Shown piece by piece: positions 52,431 through 64,000 of a stretch of DNA of 64,000 nt. Made by a program: the position numbers and the translations under genes. The DNA comes from Citrobacter amalonaticus (GTDB lineage Bacteria > Pseudomonadota > Gammaproteobacteria > Enterobacterales > Enterobacteriaceae). The notes beneath the pieces are model-generated. The model had not been told where the DNA came from. It worked only from the letters and a program-made list of their open reading frames with translations, and ran no database searches. The stretch covers positions 434,001 to 498,000 of the forward strand of contig NZ_JAGTXM010000003.1 of assembly GCF_018252635.1 (NCBI RefSeq), given 5' to 3'. Numbering within the stretch: the stretch's first letter is position 1; the number at the start of each line of letters is the position of its first letter.

Positions 52431-52464
52431 AAATAAAAAAAGCCCCGATAGTTTTACCGGGGCT
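52431..52464 (-). terminator. deaD terminator
   Basis: Stem AGCCCCG/CGGGGCT at 52441-52447/52458-52464, followed on the minus strand by TTTTTTATTTC. It ends the nlpI-yrbN-deaD end of the operon. Confidence 0.85.
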
Positions 52465-52497
52465 GTATCTATTACTTTACGTCAGTAAACAAGAAGT

Positions 52498-54375
52498 TTA
52501 CGCGTCACGACGACGGCTGGGACCGTCTTCACGACGTGGTGCACGGCTACCTTCGCGACGTTCGCCGCTGAAACGACGACCATCACCACGACCGCCTTCA
52601 CGACGCTCACCGCCGAAACCGCGACCTTCGCCACGACGCTCACCACCGAAGCTACGACCACCGCCACGACGTTCAGTGTGCGGCTGTGCATCGCCCAGCA
52701 GTTGCATGTTCATCGGCTTGTTCAGGATACGAGTGCGCGTAAAGTGCTGCAGTACTTCACCCGGCATACCTTTCGGCAGTTCGATGGTGGAGTGCGAAGC
52801 GAACAGCTTGATGTTACCAATGTAACGGCTGCTAATGTCGCCTTCGTTCGCAATTGCGCCAACGATATGACGAACTTCAACGCCATCATCACGACCCACT
52901 TCAATGCGGTACAATTGCATATCGCCTACGTCACGACGTTCACGGCGCGGACGGTCTTCACGGTCGCCACGCGGGCCACGATCGTTACGGTCACGCGGGC
53001 CACGATCGTCACGGTCGCGGAATTCACGCTTCGGACGCATCGGCGCATCTGGCGGCAGAATCAGCGGACGTTCGCCCTGAGCCATCTTCAGCAGAGCAGC
53101 CGCCAGGGTTTCGATATCCAGCTCTTCGTCTTCCGCCGTCGGCTGCAGTTTCGCCAGCAGTGCGCGGTACTGATCCAGATCGCTGCTTTCCAGTTGCTGC
53201 TGTACTTTAGCCGCAAATTTTTCCAGACGACGTTTGCCCAGCAGTTCTGCGTTCGGCAGTTCAACTTCCGGAATGGTCAGCTTCATGGTGCGTTCAATGT
53301 TACGCAGCAGACGACGCTCGCGGTTCTCAACGAACAGCAGTGCACGGCCTGCACGACCCGCACGACCAGTACGGCCGATACGGTGAACGTAAGATTCGGA
53401 ATCCATTGGGATATCATAGTTTACGACCAGGCTGATACGCTCAACGTCCAGGCCACGAGCCGCAACGTCAGTTGCAATCAGGATATCCAGACGACCGTCT
53501 TTAAGACGTTCCAGGGTCTGCTCACGCAACGCCTGGTTCATGTCGCCGTTCAGCGCGGCGCTGTTATAGCCGCTACGCTCCAGCGCTTCAGCCACTTCCA
53601 GAGTCGCGTTTTTGGTACGAACAAAGATAATTGCCGCATCAAAATCTTCCGCTTCCAGGAAACGCACCAGCGCTTCGTTTTTACGCATGCCCCAGACAGT
53701 CCAGTAGCTCTGGCTGATGTCCGGACGGGTAGTGACGCTGGACTGAATGCGCACTTCCTGCGGCTCTTTCATGAAGCGGCGGGTAATGCGACGAATCGCT
53801 TCCGGCATGGTGGCAGAGAACAGAGCGGTCTGATGACCTTCCGGGATCTGCGCCATGATGGTTTCAACGTCTTCGATGAAGCCCATACGCAGCATTTCAT
53901 CGGCTTCGTCCAGCACCAGACCGCTCAGACGAGACAGATCCAGGGTACCGCGTTTTAAGTGATCAAGCAGACGACCCGGCGTACCGACCACGATCTGCGG
54001 CCCTTGACGCAGGGCGCGTAACTGCACGTCATAACGCTGGCCGCCGTACAGGGCAACAACGTTCACGCCGCGCATGTGTTTAGAGAAATCCGTCATGGCC
54101 TCGGCTACCTGAACCGCCAGTTCGCGGGTCGGTGCCAGCACCAGAATCTGAGGTGCCTTCAGCTCAGGATCAAGATTGTTGAGCAGCGGTAAAGAGAACG
54201 CTGCCGTTTTGCCGCTACCGGTCTGGGCCATACCCAGAACATCGCGACCGCCCAGCAGATGCGGAATGCACTCTGCCTGGATTGGAGATGGTTTTTCGTA
54301 ACCCAGATCGTTAAGGGCTTCAAGGATAGGAGCCTTCAGGCCCAGATCTGCAAAAGTGGTTTCGAATTCAGCCAT
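52498..54375 (-). CDS. deaD: DeaD/CsdA, DEAD-box RNA helicase
   Basis: 625 residues from the ATG at 54373-54375 ([13 protein letters not shown]); an earlier in-frame ATG at 54441 is rejected. Q motif KPSPIQAE, Walker [13 protein letters not shown] box, SAT, and [11 protein letters not shown], then an RNA-binding domain and a basic Arg/Gly-rich tail. Helps ribosome assembly and mRNA unwinding, especially in the cold. The tail has repeats of GGERR-type units. Start overlaps yrbN by 8 bp. Confidence 0.97.
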
Positions 54376-54448
54376 GTAGTACGTGTGCCTCAAAATTAAT
54401 GGCGGCCAGTCTACATAACTCATCATGAAATTGATCTGCAATTTTCAT
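54368..54448 (-). CDS. yrbN: YrbN, small protein overlapping the deaD start
   Basis: 26 codons: [20 protein letters not shown], then AHVLHG. It ends at TGA 54368-54370, 8 bp inside deaD, in the +1 frame. It matches the small E. coli gene yrbN as I remember it. The ATGGCTGA overlap suggests translational coupling with deaD. Weak ribosome site. Confidence 0.8.
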
Positions 54449-54554
54449 TGAAAAGTGTGAACCGGCTCAAAGTAGGTGTATTAACGAACAACAACGCCCT
54501 CACCCGCGAAGGTGATGGCAATCAAAAAAGATTACGGGCTGATGTGTACGTCAG

Positions 54555-55439
54555 CTATTGCTGGTCCGATTCTGCCAGGTCATCTTGGTCCTGGCCCAGG
54601 AGCGATAATTCCAACAATGCATATCGGTGCTCAACAAAGTTATGAACGTTGTTAGCCACCGCCAGTTTGAACAATGCCGTAGCGTTGTCCAAATCCCCCA
54701 GACTTAGGTAATACTTACCTAAATAGAAGTTGGTTTCACTGAGATGCTCAGCGAGCGAGGTGTTATCCGTTGCGTCCGCCTTGAGCCTATCCATCAGCGT
54801 TGCTTCGCTAATGTTGCCCAGGTAGAACTCGACAATGTTCCATCCCCATTGTTCTTTATCCGATTTCTCGTAGCGCTGTTTCAGCGCGACTTTAGCCTGC
54901 TTCTCATCGAGCTTCTGCTCAGCGAGATAAAGCCACAGACTGCGGAAAGGATCATTGGGATCGTCTTGATAAAACGCCAGCAGATCATCTTGCGCTAACT
55001 TGTCGCGACCGCCGTAATACAATGCGATACCGCGATTTAAGTGCGCGTAGTTGTAAGTTGGATCAAGCTCAAGTACAGAATCAAACGCTTCATAGGCAGC
55101 ATCAAAATTGCCTGCCTGCGTTAAATAAATGCCTAAGTAATTGAATACTTCAGGCATATCGGGTCGGATTGCCAACGCTTGTGAAAAATCATTTCGCGCT
55201 AATGCCCTCAGACCGAGACTATCATACAACACTCCGCGCTCATATAAAAGCTGTGCGCGTTCGTCATCGGTTAAAGCCCGACTGGCAAGAATTTGTTCCA
55301 TGCGTGCCAGAATCACTTCCTGCTGCAAAGTCGGTTGCAATGGTACTGCGAGGACTTCACTCTTACGCCAGGTGGAATTACTGCATCCAGCCAGCGTAAG
55401 TGCTGTTGCCACGAAACACCAGCGCAAAAAAGGCTTCAT
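54555..55439 (-). CDS. nlpI: NlpI, TPR lipoprotein
   Basis: 294 residues from the ATG at 55437-55439 ([19 protein letters not shown]), Cys19 in the lipobox; an earlier start at 55526 is rejected. Five tetratricopeptide-like repeats from about residue 60 to 280. Outer-membrane adaptor that presents MepS to the protease Prc and organises hydrolases for peptidoglycan synthesis. Downstream of pnp. Confidence 0.96.
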   Translation of the reverse strand: MKPFLRWCFVATALTLAGCSNSTWRKSEVLAVPLQPTLQQEVILARMEQILASRALTDDERAQLLYERGVLYDSLGLRALARNDFSQALAIRPDMPEVFNYLGIYLTQAGNFDAAYEAFDSVLELDPTYNYAHLNRGIALYYGGRDKLAQDDLLAFYQDDPNDPFRSLWLYLAEQKLDEKQAKVALKQRYEKSDKEQWGWNIVEFYLGNISEATLMDRLKADATDNTSLAEHLSETNFYLGKYYLSLGDLDNATALFKLAVANNVHNFVEHRYALLELSLLGQDQDDLAESDQQ

Positions 55440-55511
55440 TTCCCACTCCCGAAGACAACGATTAATTGAACGTCCTGTTCCCCGGTTGCTAACAAGGCGT
55501 CCTGCCAGGTT

Positions 55512-55537
55512 AAAAGCCCTCCGCAACCGCGGAGGGC
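55512..55537 (-). terminator. pnp terminator
   Basis: Perfect 9-bp stem GCCCTCCGC/GCGGAGGGC with a 4-nt loop (AACC), followed on the minus strand by TTTTAACC. Placed between the pnp stop and nlpI; read-through could still supply nlpI. Confidence 0.85.
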
Positions 55538-55548
55538 AAATGGCAACC

Positions 55549-57684
55549 TTACTCGCCCTGTTGGCTAGCCGGTGCTTCCGGTGCCGCCGCCGGCTGAGAT
55601 TGTTCAGTTGCTTCTTTAATGCTCAGACGTACACGGCCCTGGCGATCAACTTCCAGTACTTTAACCGGTACTTCCTGGCCCATCTGCAGGTAATCGGTCA
55701 CTTTCTCTACGCGCTTATCTGCGATCTGCGAGATGTGAACCAGACCTTCTTTACCGCCGCCGATGGCAACGAACGCGCCAAAGTCAACGATACGGGTCAC
55801 TTTACCATTGTAGATACGACCGACTTCGATTTCTGCAGTGATCTCTTCGATACGACGGATAGCGTGTTTCGCTTTCTCACCGTCGGTCGCCGCGATCTTC
55901 ACAGTACCGTCATCTTCGATTTCGATGGTGGTGCCGGTTTCTTCGGTCAACGAACGGATCACAGAACCGCCCTTACCGATCACGTCTTTGATCTTGTCCG
56001 GATTGATCTTGATGGTGTGGATACGCGGAGCGAACTGAGAAATGTCACCGCGCGGCGCGTTGATCGCCTGTTCCATCACACCCAGGATGTGCAGACGTGC
56101 ACCTTTAGCCTGGTTCAGTGCAACCTGCATGATCTCTTTCGTGATACCTTCAATTTTGATATCCATCTGCAGCGCAGAGATACCGTCGCGGGAACCCGCC
56201 ACTTTGAAGTCCATATCGCCGAGGTGGTCTTCATCGCCCAGGATGTCAGACAGTACGACAAAGTTGTCGCCTTCTTTCACCAGACCCATTGCGATACCCG
56301 CAACGGCAGCTTTGATCGGCACACCTGCATCCATCAGCGCCAGAGAAGCGCCACAGACGGAAGCCATGGAAGAAGAACCGTTAGATTCGGTGATTTCAGA
56401 CACCACACGTACGGTGTACGGGAATTTGTCCATTTCCGGCATAACAGCCAGAACGCCGCGCTTCGCCAGACGACCGTGACCAATTTCACGACGCTTCGGA
56501 GAACCGACCATGCCAGTTTCACCAACGGAGTACGGAGGGAAGTTGTAGTGGAACAGGAAGCTGTCAGTACGCTCGCCCATCAGTTCGTCAAGAACCTGTG
56601 CGTCACGTGCGGTACCCAGCGTGGCAGTAACCAGCGCCTGTGTTTCGCCACGGGTGAACAGAGCAGAACCGTGAGTACGCGGCAGTACGCCAGTGCGCAC
56701 GTCCAGACCACGGATCATGTCTTTTTCACGACCATCGATACGCGGCTCCCCTGCCAGTACACGGCTACGCACCACGTTTTTCTCGATCGCGTGCAGGATT
56801 TCACCCAGTTCGTTAGCGTCCAGGGTTTCGTCTTCAGCAACCAGCGTCGCGATGGTTTCAGATTTGATCACGTCAACCTGAGCATAACGCTCTTGTTTGT
56901 CGGTGATACGATACGCATCGCTCAGGCGAGATTCAGCCAGGGCTGCAACGCGCGCGTTCAGCGCTTCGTTCACCGCTTCCGGCTGCCAGTCCCAACGCGG
57001 TTTACCGGCTTCTTTGACCAGGTCGTTGATGTTCTGGATAACAATCTGCTGTTGTTCGTGACCGAATACTACGGCGCCCAGCATGGTGTCTTCACTCAGA
57101 AGTTCCGCTTCGGATTCAACCATCAGTACGGCAGCTTCGGTACCCGCAACCACCAGATCCAGCTTGCTCTCTTTCAGCTCGTCCTGAGTTGGGTTCAGTA
57201 CGTACTGCTCATTGATATAACCCACACGTGCCGCACCGATTGGGCCGTTGAACGGAATACCAGACAGAGACAGCGCAGCAGAGGCACCGATCATCGCAAC
57301 GATATCCGGGTTAACCTGCGGGTTAACGGAAACGACGGTGGCGATAACCTGAACTTCGTTCACGAAACCTTCCGGGAACAGCGGGCGAACCGGGCGGTCA
57401 ATCAGACGCGCGATCAGGGTTTCGCCTTCGCTTGGACGGCCTTCACGACGGAAGAAGCTACCAGGGATACGGCCAGCAGCGTAGGTACGCTCCTGATAGT
57501 TAACGGTCAGCGGGAAGAAGTCCTGGCCCGGCTTCGCTTTTTTCTGGCCAACAACGGTCACGAATACCGCAGTGTCATCCATGCTAACCATAACAGCGGC
57601 AGTGGCCTGACGGGCCATCATGCCGGTTTCCAGCGTGACGGTATGCTGACCGTACTGGAATTTACGAACGATCGGATTAAGCAA
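55549..57684 (-). CDS. pnp: Pnp, polynucleotide phosphorylase
   Basis: 711 residues, E. coli length, starting with UUG at 57682-57684 (as in E. coli) behind AAGGATATTA. Two RNase PH domains (about 1-135 and 310-540), a KH domain near 550-615 (IGKGGSVIR) and an S1 domain near 620-690 ([19 protein letters not shown]). Processive 3'-5' phosphorolysis; degradosome component with RNase E. Confidence 0.97.
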   Translation of the reverse strand: MLNPIVRKFQYGQHTVTLETGMMARQATAAVMVSMDDTAVFVTVVGQKKAKPGQDFFPLTVNYQERTYAAGRIPGSFFRREGRPSEGETLIARLIDRPVRPLFPEGFVNEVQVIATVVSVNPQVNPDIVAMIGASAALSLSGIPFNGPIGAARVGYINEQYVLNPTQDELKESKLDLVVAGTEAAVLMVESEAELLSEDTMLGAVVFGHEQQQIVIQNINDLVKEAGKPRWDWQPEAVNEALNARVAALAESRLSDAYRITDKQERYAQVDVIKSETIATLVAEDETLDANELGEILHAIEKNVVRSRVLAGEPRIDGREKDMIRGLDVRTGVLPRTHGSALFTRGETQALVTATLGTARDAQVLDELMGERTDSFLFHYNFPPYSVGETGMVGSPKRREIGHGRLAKRGVLAVMPEMDKFPYTVRVVSEITESNGSSSMASVCGASLALMDAGVPIKAAVAGIAMGLVKEGDNFVVLSDILGDEDHLGDMDFKVAGSRDGISALQMDIKIEGITKEIMQVALNQAKGARLHILGVMEQAINAPRGDISQFAPRIHTIKINPDKIKDVIGKGGSVIRSLTEETGTTIEIEDDGTVKIAATDGEKAKHAIRRIEEITAEIEVGRIYNGKVTRIVDFGAFVAIGGGKEGLVHISQIADKRVEKVTDYLQMGQEVPVKVLEVDRQGRVRLSIKEATEQSQPAAAPEAPASQQGE

Positions 57685-57705
57685 AATAATATCCTTTCAA
57701 ATTTT

Positions 57706-57811
57706 GGCGACACAGACTGAGTCGCCGTTAATACCCGATCTTCTGCGCATCCTCGCGACTAATGACAACCCTAACCCTTACAATATTGGGTAAAGCCTCT
57801 CATTAGCCGCG
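57706..57811 (-). promoter_or_regulatory. pnp leader hairpins (RNase III autoregulation)
   Basis: Small hairpin GGCGAC/GTCGCC (57706-57711/57721-57726) lies near the ribosome site. A longer stem pairs CGCGACTAATGA (57754-57765) with TCATTAGCCGCG (57800-57811). This matches the E. coli pnp leader in which RNase III cuts a long stem and PNPase then represses its own synthesis. Confidence 0.8.
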
Positions 57812-57883
57812 CGAACCTCTGCAACGGAAGATCATTCATAGCAACAATACAATAGTTTCCAGTGAATTGCTGCCATCTGCTTG

Positions 57884-57911
57884 AAAAAAGGGGCCATGAA
57901 GGCCCCCTTTT
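57884..57911 (-). terminator. rpsO terminator
   Basis: Minus-strand hairpin GGGGGCC/GGCCCC with a short loop, A-rich before and TTTTTT after. It lies between rpsO and the pnp leader and partly separates the two genes, as in E. coli. Confidence 0.85.
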
Positions 57912-57927
57912 ACGAAACTCGCAGGAA

Positions 57928-58293
<366 letters not shown>

Positions 58294-58346
58294 TTAAGCG
58301 GCAGTATTCTACTCGTAGCGCCTTCTTATCGCAAGACGAACCCGTG

Positions 58347-59291
58347 CTACGCCGGATACTCCACCACTAATCGGCGAGGCGCCACGCGACCGTCGTCGTC
58401 GATCTCGCCCATGCCGATAAATTTAGCGTCATCACCTTCCGTGACACGGACTAACCCTTCCAGCGGCGCGCCGTTCGTGCGAACCGGATTACCGTTTTTG
58501 AAGTAAACCGAAGAGGTTAGCGGCAAATTAACCACAGGGTAGTCCGAAGCCGGACTGTCCATCGGCATCAGCAGCGGATCAAGCAACTGTGCTGCCGGGA
58601 TCCCCTGTTGTTCCGCTTGTTCGACCATGTCACGCAGACGTTCCAGTGTGACCATACGATCTACCGGATATTTACTGACGGTCAGACGACGCAGGAAGAT
58701 CACATGCGCGCCGCATCCCAGCTTTTCACCCAGATCGTCAATAATAGTACGAATATAGGTGCCTTTCGAACAGTGCACTTCCAGTTCCAGTTCATCCCCT
58801 TCATGACGGATAAACTGCAGCTCGTAAACGGTAATAGGCCGGGCTTCTCGCGGCACTTCAATGCCCTGGCGCGCGTATTCGTACAGTTTTTTACCCTGAT
58901 ACTTCAACGCCGAGTACATCGACGGAATCTGTTCGATATCGCCGCGGAAAGTGTCCAACGCGGCAGCCAGCTGTTCAGGGGTGAAGGTGATCGGACGCTC
59001 CTGCACGATTTGCCCATCAGCATCGGAGGTATCGGTACGCTGCCCCAGACGGGCAATCACCCGATAACGCTTGTCAGAATCCAGCAGATATTGCGAAAAC
59101 TTGGTCGCTTCTCCGAGACAAATCGGCAGCATGCCGGTCGCTAACGGATCCAGCGCCCCGGTATGCCCGGCGCGGTTGGCGTTATAGATGCGTTTGACTT
59201 TTTGCAGTACGTCATTGCTGGACATGCCCTGCGGCTTATCCAGCAGCAGGACACCGTGAATGTCGCGACCACGACGACGAGGACGACTCAT
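58347..59291 (-). CDS. truB: TruB, tRNA pseudouridine-55 synthase
   Basis: 314 residues, E. coli length. Makes pseudouridine 55 in the T-loop of tRNAs. Catalytic Asp lies in [11 protein letters not shown] near residue 48. N-terminus KPQGMSSND and [20 protein letters not shown] are family motifs; PUA-like domain at the C-terminus. Its start overlaps the rbfA stop (TAATG). Confidence 0.97.
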   Translation of the reverse strand: MSRPRRRGRDIHGVLLLDKPQGMSSNDVLQKVKRIYNANRAGHTGALDPLATGMLPICLGEATKFSQYLLDSDKRYRVIARLGQRTDTSDADGQIVQERPITFTPEQLAAALDTFRGDIEQIPSMYSALKYQGKKLYEYARQGIEVPREARPITVYELQFIRHEGDELELEVHCSKGTYIRTIIDDLGEKLGCGAHVIFLRRLTVSKYPVDRMVTLERLRDMVEQAEQQGIPAAQLLDPLLMPMDSPASDYPVVNLPLTSSVYFKNGNPVRTNGAPLEGLVRVTEGDDAKFIGMGEIDDDGRVAPRRLVVEYPA

Positions 59292-59692
59292 TAGTCCTCC
59301 TTGCTGTCGTCCGGGTTTACACGACGTTCTTCGTCATGTTTAACCACGTTGGTCACCAGGTTGGACATACGCATCCCTTCCACCAGCGAGTTATCGTAGA
59401 AGAAGGTCAGCTCTGGCACGATACGCAGACGCATCGCTTTACCCAGCAGGCTACGGATGAAGCCGGACGCTTCCTGTAACGCTTTGATGCCCGCCTTGAT
59501 AGCGTCTTCATCTTTGTCATTAAGGAAGGTGACATACACTTTGGCATACGCCAGATCGCGAGACATTTCGACTCCGGACACGGTGGTCATCATGCCCAGA
59601 CGCGGGTCTTTAATTTCGCGTTGCAGGATGATTGCGATTTCTTTTTGCATCTCCTGTCCCACACGCTGCGGGCGACCAAATTCTTTCGCCAT
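59291..59692 (-). CDS. rbfA: RbfA, ribosome-binding factor A
   Basis: 133 residues from the ATG at 59690-59692 ([11 protein letters not shown]) with GGAG upstream; a start 6 codons earlier is rejected. KH-type cold-shock factor for 30S maturation. Its stop shares a base with the truB start. Confidence 0.96.
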   Translation of the reverse strand: MAKEFGRPQRVGQEMQKEIAIILQREIKDPRLGMMTTVSGVEMSRDLAYAKVYVTFLNDKDEDAIKAGIKALQEASGFIRSLLGKAMRLRIVPELTFFYDNSLVEGMRMSNLVTNVVKHDEERRVNPDDSKED

Positions 59693-59710
59693 AATAAATT
59701 CTCCAGACAA

Positions 59711-59733
59711 AAAAGGGGCCTTGAGCCCCTTTT
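59711..59733 (-). terminator. Terminator-like hairpin between infB and rbfA
   Basis: Stem AAAAGGGGC/GCCCCTTTT with a 5-nt loop, followed on the minus strand by TTTGTC. Since rbfA is part of the same superoperon, it probably acts as a partial terminator. Confidence 0.7.
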
Positions 59734-59740
59734 AAAAATG

Positions 59741-59801
59741 AGTGCCGGGTGGCGCTTTGAAGCCTGATGGCGCTACGCTTATCAGGCCTACAACCCGGAC
59801 A
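59741..59801. repeat. REP pair between infB and rbfA
   Basis: GTGCCGGGTGGCGCTTTGAA and GCCTGATGGCGCTACGCTTA with TCAGGCCTACAACCCGG form two inverted REP-like units in the 118-bp gap. They may reduce or stabilise messages at the operon boundary. Confidence 0.7.
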
Positions 59802-59810
59802 TAACGAAGA

Positions 59811-62501
59811 TTATGCGATGGTACGCTGAATCTCGATGATCTCGAACACTTCGATCATATCGCCTACGCGGACGTCGTTGTAGTTCTTCACGCCGATACC
59901 ACATTCCATGCCGTTACGAACTTCGTTAACGTCATCTTTGAAGCGGCGCAGGGATTCCAGCTCGCCTTCGTAGATAACCACGTTGTCACGCAGGACGCGG
60001 ATCGGGTTGTGACGCTTGATCGTTCCTTCGGTAACCATACAGCCCGCGATGGCACCAAATTTCGGTGATTTAAACACATCACGCACTTCAGCCAGACCGA
60101 TGATCTGCTGTTTCAGTTCCGGAGACAGCATACCGCTCATCGCCGCTTTGACTTCGTCGATCAGGTTATAGATGACGGAGTAATAACGCAGATCCAGGCT
60201 TTCAGATTCAATCACTTTACGCGCAGAGGCATCCGCACGGACGTTAAAGCCAACCAGAATCGCGTTGGACGCAGCCGCCAGAGTCGCGTCGGTTTCGGTG
60301 ATACCACCGACACCAGAACCGATGATCTTCACTTTCACTTCGTCGGTAGACAGTTTCAGCAAGGAGTCGGAGATCGCTTCCACAGAACCCTGAACGTCTG
60401 CCTTCAGCACGATGTTAACTTCGTGAACTTCGCCTTCGGTCATGTTGGCGAACATGTTCTCGAGTTTAGATTTCTGCTGACGTGCCAGTTTCACTTCACG
60501 GAATTTGCCCTGACGATACAGCGCAACTTCACGTGCTTTCTTCTCGTCACGTACCACGGTCACTTCGTCACCGGCAGCCGGAACACCGGACAGACCCAGG
60601 ATTTCCACTGGAATGGACGGGCCCGCTTCCAGCACTTCCTGGCCCAGTTCGTTACGCATCGCGCGGACGCGGCCGTATTCGAAGCCGCACAGTACGATAT
60701 CGCCTTTGTGCAGCGTACCTTCACGTACCAGTACGGTAGCAACCGGACCACGACCTTTATCCAGGAAGGATTCGATAACCGCACCGCTCGCCATCCCTTT
60801 ACGGACCGCTTTCAGTTCGAGAACTTCGGCCTGCAGCAGGATTGCATCCAGCAGTTCGTCGATACCCGTGCCCGCTTTTGCAGAAACGTGGACGAACTGG
60901 CTCTCACCGCCCCACTCTTCCGGCAAAATGCCGTACTGGGACAGTTCATTTTTAACACGATCCGGATCGGCTTCCGGCTTATCGATTTTGTTCACCGCAA
61001 CCACAACCGGCACACCCGCCGCTTTCGCGTGCTGGATAGCTTCGATAGTCTGCGGCATCACGCCGTCGTCTGCTGCAACCACCAGAACCACGATATCCGT
61101 AGCCTGCGCACCACGAGCACGCATGGAGGTAAACGCGGCGTGACCCGGGGTATCCAGGAAGGTGATCATACCGTTGTCGGTTTCAACGTGGTAAGCACCG
61201 ATGTGCTGAGTAATGCCGCCCGCTTCGCCAGAGGCCACTTTCGTTGAACGAATGTAGTCCAGCAGCGAGGTTTTACCGTGGTCAACGTGACCCATGATGG
61301 TCACGACCGGCGCGCGCGGTTCAGCCGCAGCACCTGTGTCACGGTCGCTCATTACTGCCTCTTCCAGCTCGTTCTCACGACGCAGGATAACTTTGTGACC
61401 CATCTCTTCGGCAACCAGCTGTGCGGTTTCCTGGTCGATCACCTGGTTAATGGTGGCCATTGCGCCCAGCTTCATCATCGCTTTGATGACCTGAGAGCCT
61501 TTCACCGCCATCTTGTTGGCCAGATCGCCAACGGTGATGGTTTCACCAATCACAACGTCACGGTTAACAGCCTGTGCTGGCTTCTGGAAGCCCTGCTGCA
61601 GCGCGGAACCTTTACGCTGTTTGCCGCCTTTACCACCGCGAACCGCGGCACGCGCTTCTTCACGGTCAGCTTTGGATTCAGCGTGTTTGTTACCTTTCTT
61701 CGCCGGACGCGCAGCTTTCGTGTTGCGGCCACGGCCACGACCGCCTTCCACTTCACGATCGTTTTCGTCTTCGGCCTGGCGAGCGTGTTGAGAAGTAGTG
61801 ACGTGATAATCGCTCTTATCTTCTTCCACTTTTTCCTGCTCAGCCCACACGCCTGCGTTCTCTTCCGCCATACGGCGAGCTTCTTCCGCTACGCGACGCG
61901 CTTCTTCTTCAAGTTTGCGACGTGCTTCTTCTTCCGCTTTACGCTTCAGCTCTGCAGCTTCATTTTCACGGCGGGCTTTCTCGGCCTGGGCGGTTTTGGT
62001 CATATCGTCAGTCTGTTGATTGCTCACTTTGTCTTTTTCCGCAGCTTCACGTTTCGCTTTATCAGCGGCGTCACGTTTAGCTTGTTCTGCGGCCTCACGG
62101 TCAGCTTTTTGTTGCGCCTCGCGTTTGGCCAGTTCTTCTGCCTCACGACGGGCTTGCTCTTCCGCTTCACGCTGCGCTTGCTCTTCCGCGGCAAGGCGTT
62201 CGGCCTCTTGCGGATCACGTTTCACAAAGGTGCGCTTCTTGCGGACTTCGATTTGTACCGATTTGCTTTTTCCACCGGTACCTGGAATGTTCAGGGTGCT
62301 ACGCGTTTTACGCTGCAGCGTCAGCTTATCCGGGCCCGAACCATTTTCACGGTTCAGGTGCGCCAGTAAAGTCTGTTTTTCTTGTGCGGACACAGAGTCA
62401 TCAGCAGACTTCGGGATACCGGCATCAGCAAATTGCTGTACCAGGCGATCCACGGAGGTCTGTATCTCTGCGGCCAGCGCTTTTACGGTTACATCTGTCA
62501 T
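59811..62501 (-). CDS. infB: InfB, translation initiation factor IF-2
   Basis: 896 residues (E. coli 890). GTPase that brings initiator tRNA to the 30S subunit. N-terminal IF2_N domains, then a long charged Ala/Glu/Arg coiled region (about 100-230), G domain with [16 protein letters not shown] and NKIDKP, and C-terminal domains binding fMet-tRNA. Val159, encoded by GTG at 62025-62027, matches the internal start of IF2-beta, and Met167 that of IF2-gamma. Follows nusA by 24 bp. Confidence 0.97.
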   Translation of the reverse strand: MTDVTVKALAAEIQTSVDRLVQQFADAGIPKSADDSVSAQEKQTLLAHLNRENGSGPDKLTLQRKTRSTLNIPGTGGKSKSVQIEVRKKRTFVKRDPQEAERLAAEEQAQREAEEQARREAEELAKREAQQKADREAAEQAKRDAADKAKREAAEKDKVSNQQTDDMTKTAQAEKARRENEAAELKRKAEEEARRKLEEEARRVAEEARRMAEENAGVWAEQEKVEEDKSDYHVTTSQHARQAEDENDREVEGGRGRGRNTKAARPAKKGNKHAESKADREEARAAVRGGKGGKQRKGSALQQGFQKPAQAVNRDVVIGETITVGDLANKMAVKGSQVIKAMMKLGAMATINQVIDQETAQLVAEEMGHKVILRRENELEEAVMSDRDTGAAAEPRAPVVTIMGHVDHGKTSLLDYIRSTKVASGEAGGITQHIGAYHVETDNGMITFLDTPGHAAFTSMRARGAQATDIVVLVVAADDGVMPQTIEAIQHAKAAGVPVVVAVNKIDKPEADPDRVKNELSQYGILPEEWGGESQFVHVSAKAGTGIDELLDAILLQAEVLELKAVRKGMASGAVIESFLDKGRGPVATVLVREGTLHKGDIVLCGFEYGRVRAMRNELGQEVLEAGPSIPVEILGLSGVPAAGDEVTVVRDEKKAREVALYRQGKFREVKLARQQKSKLENMFANMTEGEVHEVNIVLKADVQGSVEAISDSLLKLSTDEVKVKIIGSGVGGITETDATLAAASNAILVGFNVRADASARKVIESESLDLRYYSVIYNLIDEVKAAMSGMLSPELKQQIIGLAEVRDVFKSPKFGAIAGCMVTEGTIKRHNPIRVLRDNVVIYEGELESLRRFKDDVNEVRNGMECGIGVKNYNDVRVGDMIEVFEIIEIQRTIA

Positions 62502-62525
62502 GCTGTTCCTTCCTGCTACAGTTTA

Positions 62526-64000
62526 TTACGCTTCGTCGCCGAACCAGCAAATATTACGGGCAGCCATAATCAGCTCACCGGCTTTTTCGTCGGTCAACCC
62601 TTCGATATCAGCCAGATCATCAATGCCCTGTTCGGCGAGATCTTCCAGCGTACAAACACCACGGGCAGCCAGTTTGAAGGCCATATCGCGATCTAATCCT
62701 TCCAGATTCAGCAGATCGTCAGCCGGCTTGTTATCACCGAGGCTTTCTTCCTGGGCCAGTGCCAGAGTGGTCAGTGCGTTTTTAGCACGCTCGCGCAGTG
62801 CTTCAACGGTCGGCTCATCAAGGCCATCGATTTCCAACAGTTCTTTCATTGGCACGTAGGCCAGTTCTTCCAGGGTTGCGAACCCTTCTTCAACCAGAAC
62901 AGTGGCGAACTCTTCATCAATATCGAGATATTTAGTGAAGGTATCGATCGCGGCGTGTGCTTCAGCCTGATGTTTAGCCTGGAGGTCATCAACGGTCATC
63001 ACGTTGAGTTCCCAGCCGCTTAATTGCGAAGCCAGGCGGACGTTCTGACCATTACGTCCAATTGCTTGCGCCAGGTTACCTGCTTCAACGGCGATATCCA
63101 TGGTGTGTTTATCTTCATCCACCACAATAGATGCAACGTCAGCAGGTGCCATCGCGTTAATCACGAACTGCGCCGGGTTATCATCCCACAGGACGATATC
63201 GATGCGCTCGCCGCCCAGTTCGGTCGAAACCGCCTGAACGCGCGCGCCACGCATACCGACACATGCGCCGACCGGGTCGATACGCTTGTCGTTGGTTTTC
63301 ACCGCGATTTTCGCACGAGAACCCGGATCGCGAGCCGCAGCTTTAATTTCAATCACTTCTTCGCCAATTTCCGGCACTTCAATGCGGAACAGTTCGATCA
63401 GCATTTCCGGCTTGGAACGGGTGACGAACAGCTGTGCGCCACGTGCTTCCGGGCGAACGGAGTAAAGAACGCCACGAATACGGTCGCCAGGGCGGAAGTT
63501 TTCACGCGGCAGCATGTCTTCACGCAGGATCACAGCTTCTGCATTGCTGCCCAGATCCAAAGAGATGTTGTCGCGATTCACTTTCTTCACCACGCCGGTG
63601 ATGATTTCACCTTCGTGTTCACGGAACTGATCGACAACCATCGCGCGTTCAGCTTCACGAACCTTCTGTACGATAACCTGTTTTGCGGTCTGGGTCGTGA
63701 TACGGTCAAAGGTCACAGATTCAATTTGATCTTCAACGTAATCGCCCAGATTCAGGCTTTCGTCTTCAAAACGCGCAGCTTCCAGCGTGATTTCTTTCGT
63801 CGGCTGGGTCACTTCTTCAACGATCACCCAACGGCGGAAAGTGTCAAAATCACCGCTTTTACGATCGATTTCTACGCGAACGTCAATCTCTTGTTCATAT
63901 TTTTTCTTTGTCGCTGTAGCCAGCGCACTTTCCAGCGCTTCAAAAATTTTCTCGCGTGGCAGCGCCTTTTCATTGGATACGGCTTCAACAACAGCCAAAA
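62526..64000 (-). CDS. nusA: NusA, transcription elongation/termination factor (5' end missing)
   Basis: The visible part begins [20 protein letters not shown], so about five N-terminal residues are beyond the window (E. coli 495 residues). N-terminal RNA polymerase-binding domain, S1 domain (about 135-200), two KH domains ([14 protein letters not shown] and [10 protein letters not shown]), and two acidic repeat domains at the C-terminus that bind RNAP alpha and lambda N. Controls pausing, termination and antitermination. Confidence 0.97.
   Translation of the reverse strand, partial: LAVVEAVSNEKALPREKIFEALESALATATKKKYEQEIDVRVEIDRKSGDFDTFRRWVIVEEVTQPTKEITLEAARFEDESLNLGDYVEDQIESVTFDRITTQTAKQVIVQKVREAERAMVVDQFREHEGEIITGVVKKVNRDNISLDLGSNAEAVILREDMLPRENFRPGDRIRGVLYSVRPEARGAQLFVTRSKPEMLIELFRIEVPEIGEEVIEIKAAARDPGSRAKIAVKTNDKRIDPVGACVGMRGARVQAVSTELGGERIDIVLWDDNPAQFVINAMAPADVASIVVDEDKHTMDIAVEAGNLAQAIGRNGQNVRLASQLSGWELNVMTVDDLQAKHQAEAHAAIDTFTKYLDIDEEFATVLVEEGFATLEELAYVPMKELLEIDGLDEPTVEALRERAKNALTTLALAQEESLGDNKPADDLLNLEGLDRDMAFKLAARGVCTLEDLAEQGIDDLADIEGLTDEKAGELIMAARNICWFGDEA

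Noticed and set aside
52678-53958. 426-codon open frame opposite deaD
   Set aside because: Antisense shadow of a highly expressed gene, with no recognisable domain.
55141-57720. 859-codon open frame on the plus strand opposite pnp and part of nlpI
   Set aside because: It is an antisense shadow of highly biased pnp codons; no ribosome site, low-complexity protein with many Phe/His/Arg/Thr, and the opposite strand is clearly pnp.
61278-62369. 363-codon open frame opposite infB
   Set aside because: Mirror of the repeated Ala/Glu/Arg codons of IF-2, giving Phe/Arg-rich nonsense.

Overview
The window is enterobacterial chromosome. Gene content and order match the E. coli/Salmonella segment from cyuPA-tdc through gar, aga, lpoA-diaA-dolP and ubiTUV to pnp-rpsO-truB-rbfA-infB-nusA. 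The proteins look very close in length and sequence to E. coli K-12 as I remember it, but several differences argue against E. coli: no tdcF, no tdcR, no prlF-yhaV between garD and agaR, an intact agaW-agaE-agaF-agaA block, and an inserted ABC-transporter operon. Salmonella carries a different (gat) block at this site. Citrobacter or a near relative is the best guess; this is inference. No prophage, IS element, CRISPR array, tRNA or rRNA was seen.

Layout. 1-3202: cyuA and cyuP (anaerobic cysteine breakdown), bordered by REP/BIME repeats. 3203-11613: tdcABCDEG on the minus strand (anaerobic threonine/serine catabolism) with a CRP-like site upstream of tdcA. 11614-12604: AT-rich spacer, then a 225-bp tandem duplication carrying copies of the rnpB 3' end, terminator and REP sequences. 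12605-12981: rnpB, the RNase P RNA, whose promoter overlaps the garK stop codon. 13014-19263: garKRLP (minus) divergent from garD (plus), for D-galactarate/D-glucarate.

19620-26974: a cassette not found here in E. coli K-12. It has a CUT1 sugar-binding protein, two permeases, an ATPase, a Gfo/Idh/MocA oxidoreductase and a NagK-like ROK kinase on the plus strand, with a convergent DeoR-family repressor. Its substrate is unknown; the kinase and the neighbouring aga genes suggest an amino sugar or a glycoside of one. 27285-38799: a complete aga/kba regulon for N-acetylgalactosamine and galactosamine with two EIIB/C/D sets and one EIIA, several AgaR-type operators, deacetylase, deaminase/isomerase and tagatose-bisphosphate aldolase.

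38809-51025: housekeeping and stress genes rsmI, lpoA, yraN, diaA, dolP, yraQ, yraR, yhbO, yhbP, yhbQ, yhbS, ubiT, ubiU, ubiV, yhbW. 51110-64000: mtr, deaD with the small overlapping gene yrbN, nlpI, pnp, rpsO, truB, rbfA, infB and nusA, the last cut by the window edge. The minus-strand nusA-to-deaD block is the conserved RNA metabolism and translation superoperon.

The most promising unexplained items are the ABC/oxidoreductase/kinase/DeoR cassette and its possible regulatory crosstalk with AgaR, the long hairpin covering the yhbW ribosome-binding site, and the rnpB tail duplication.
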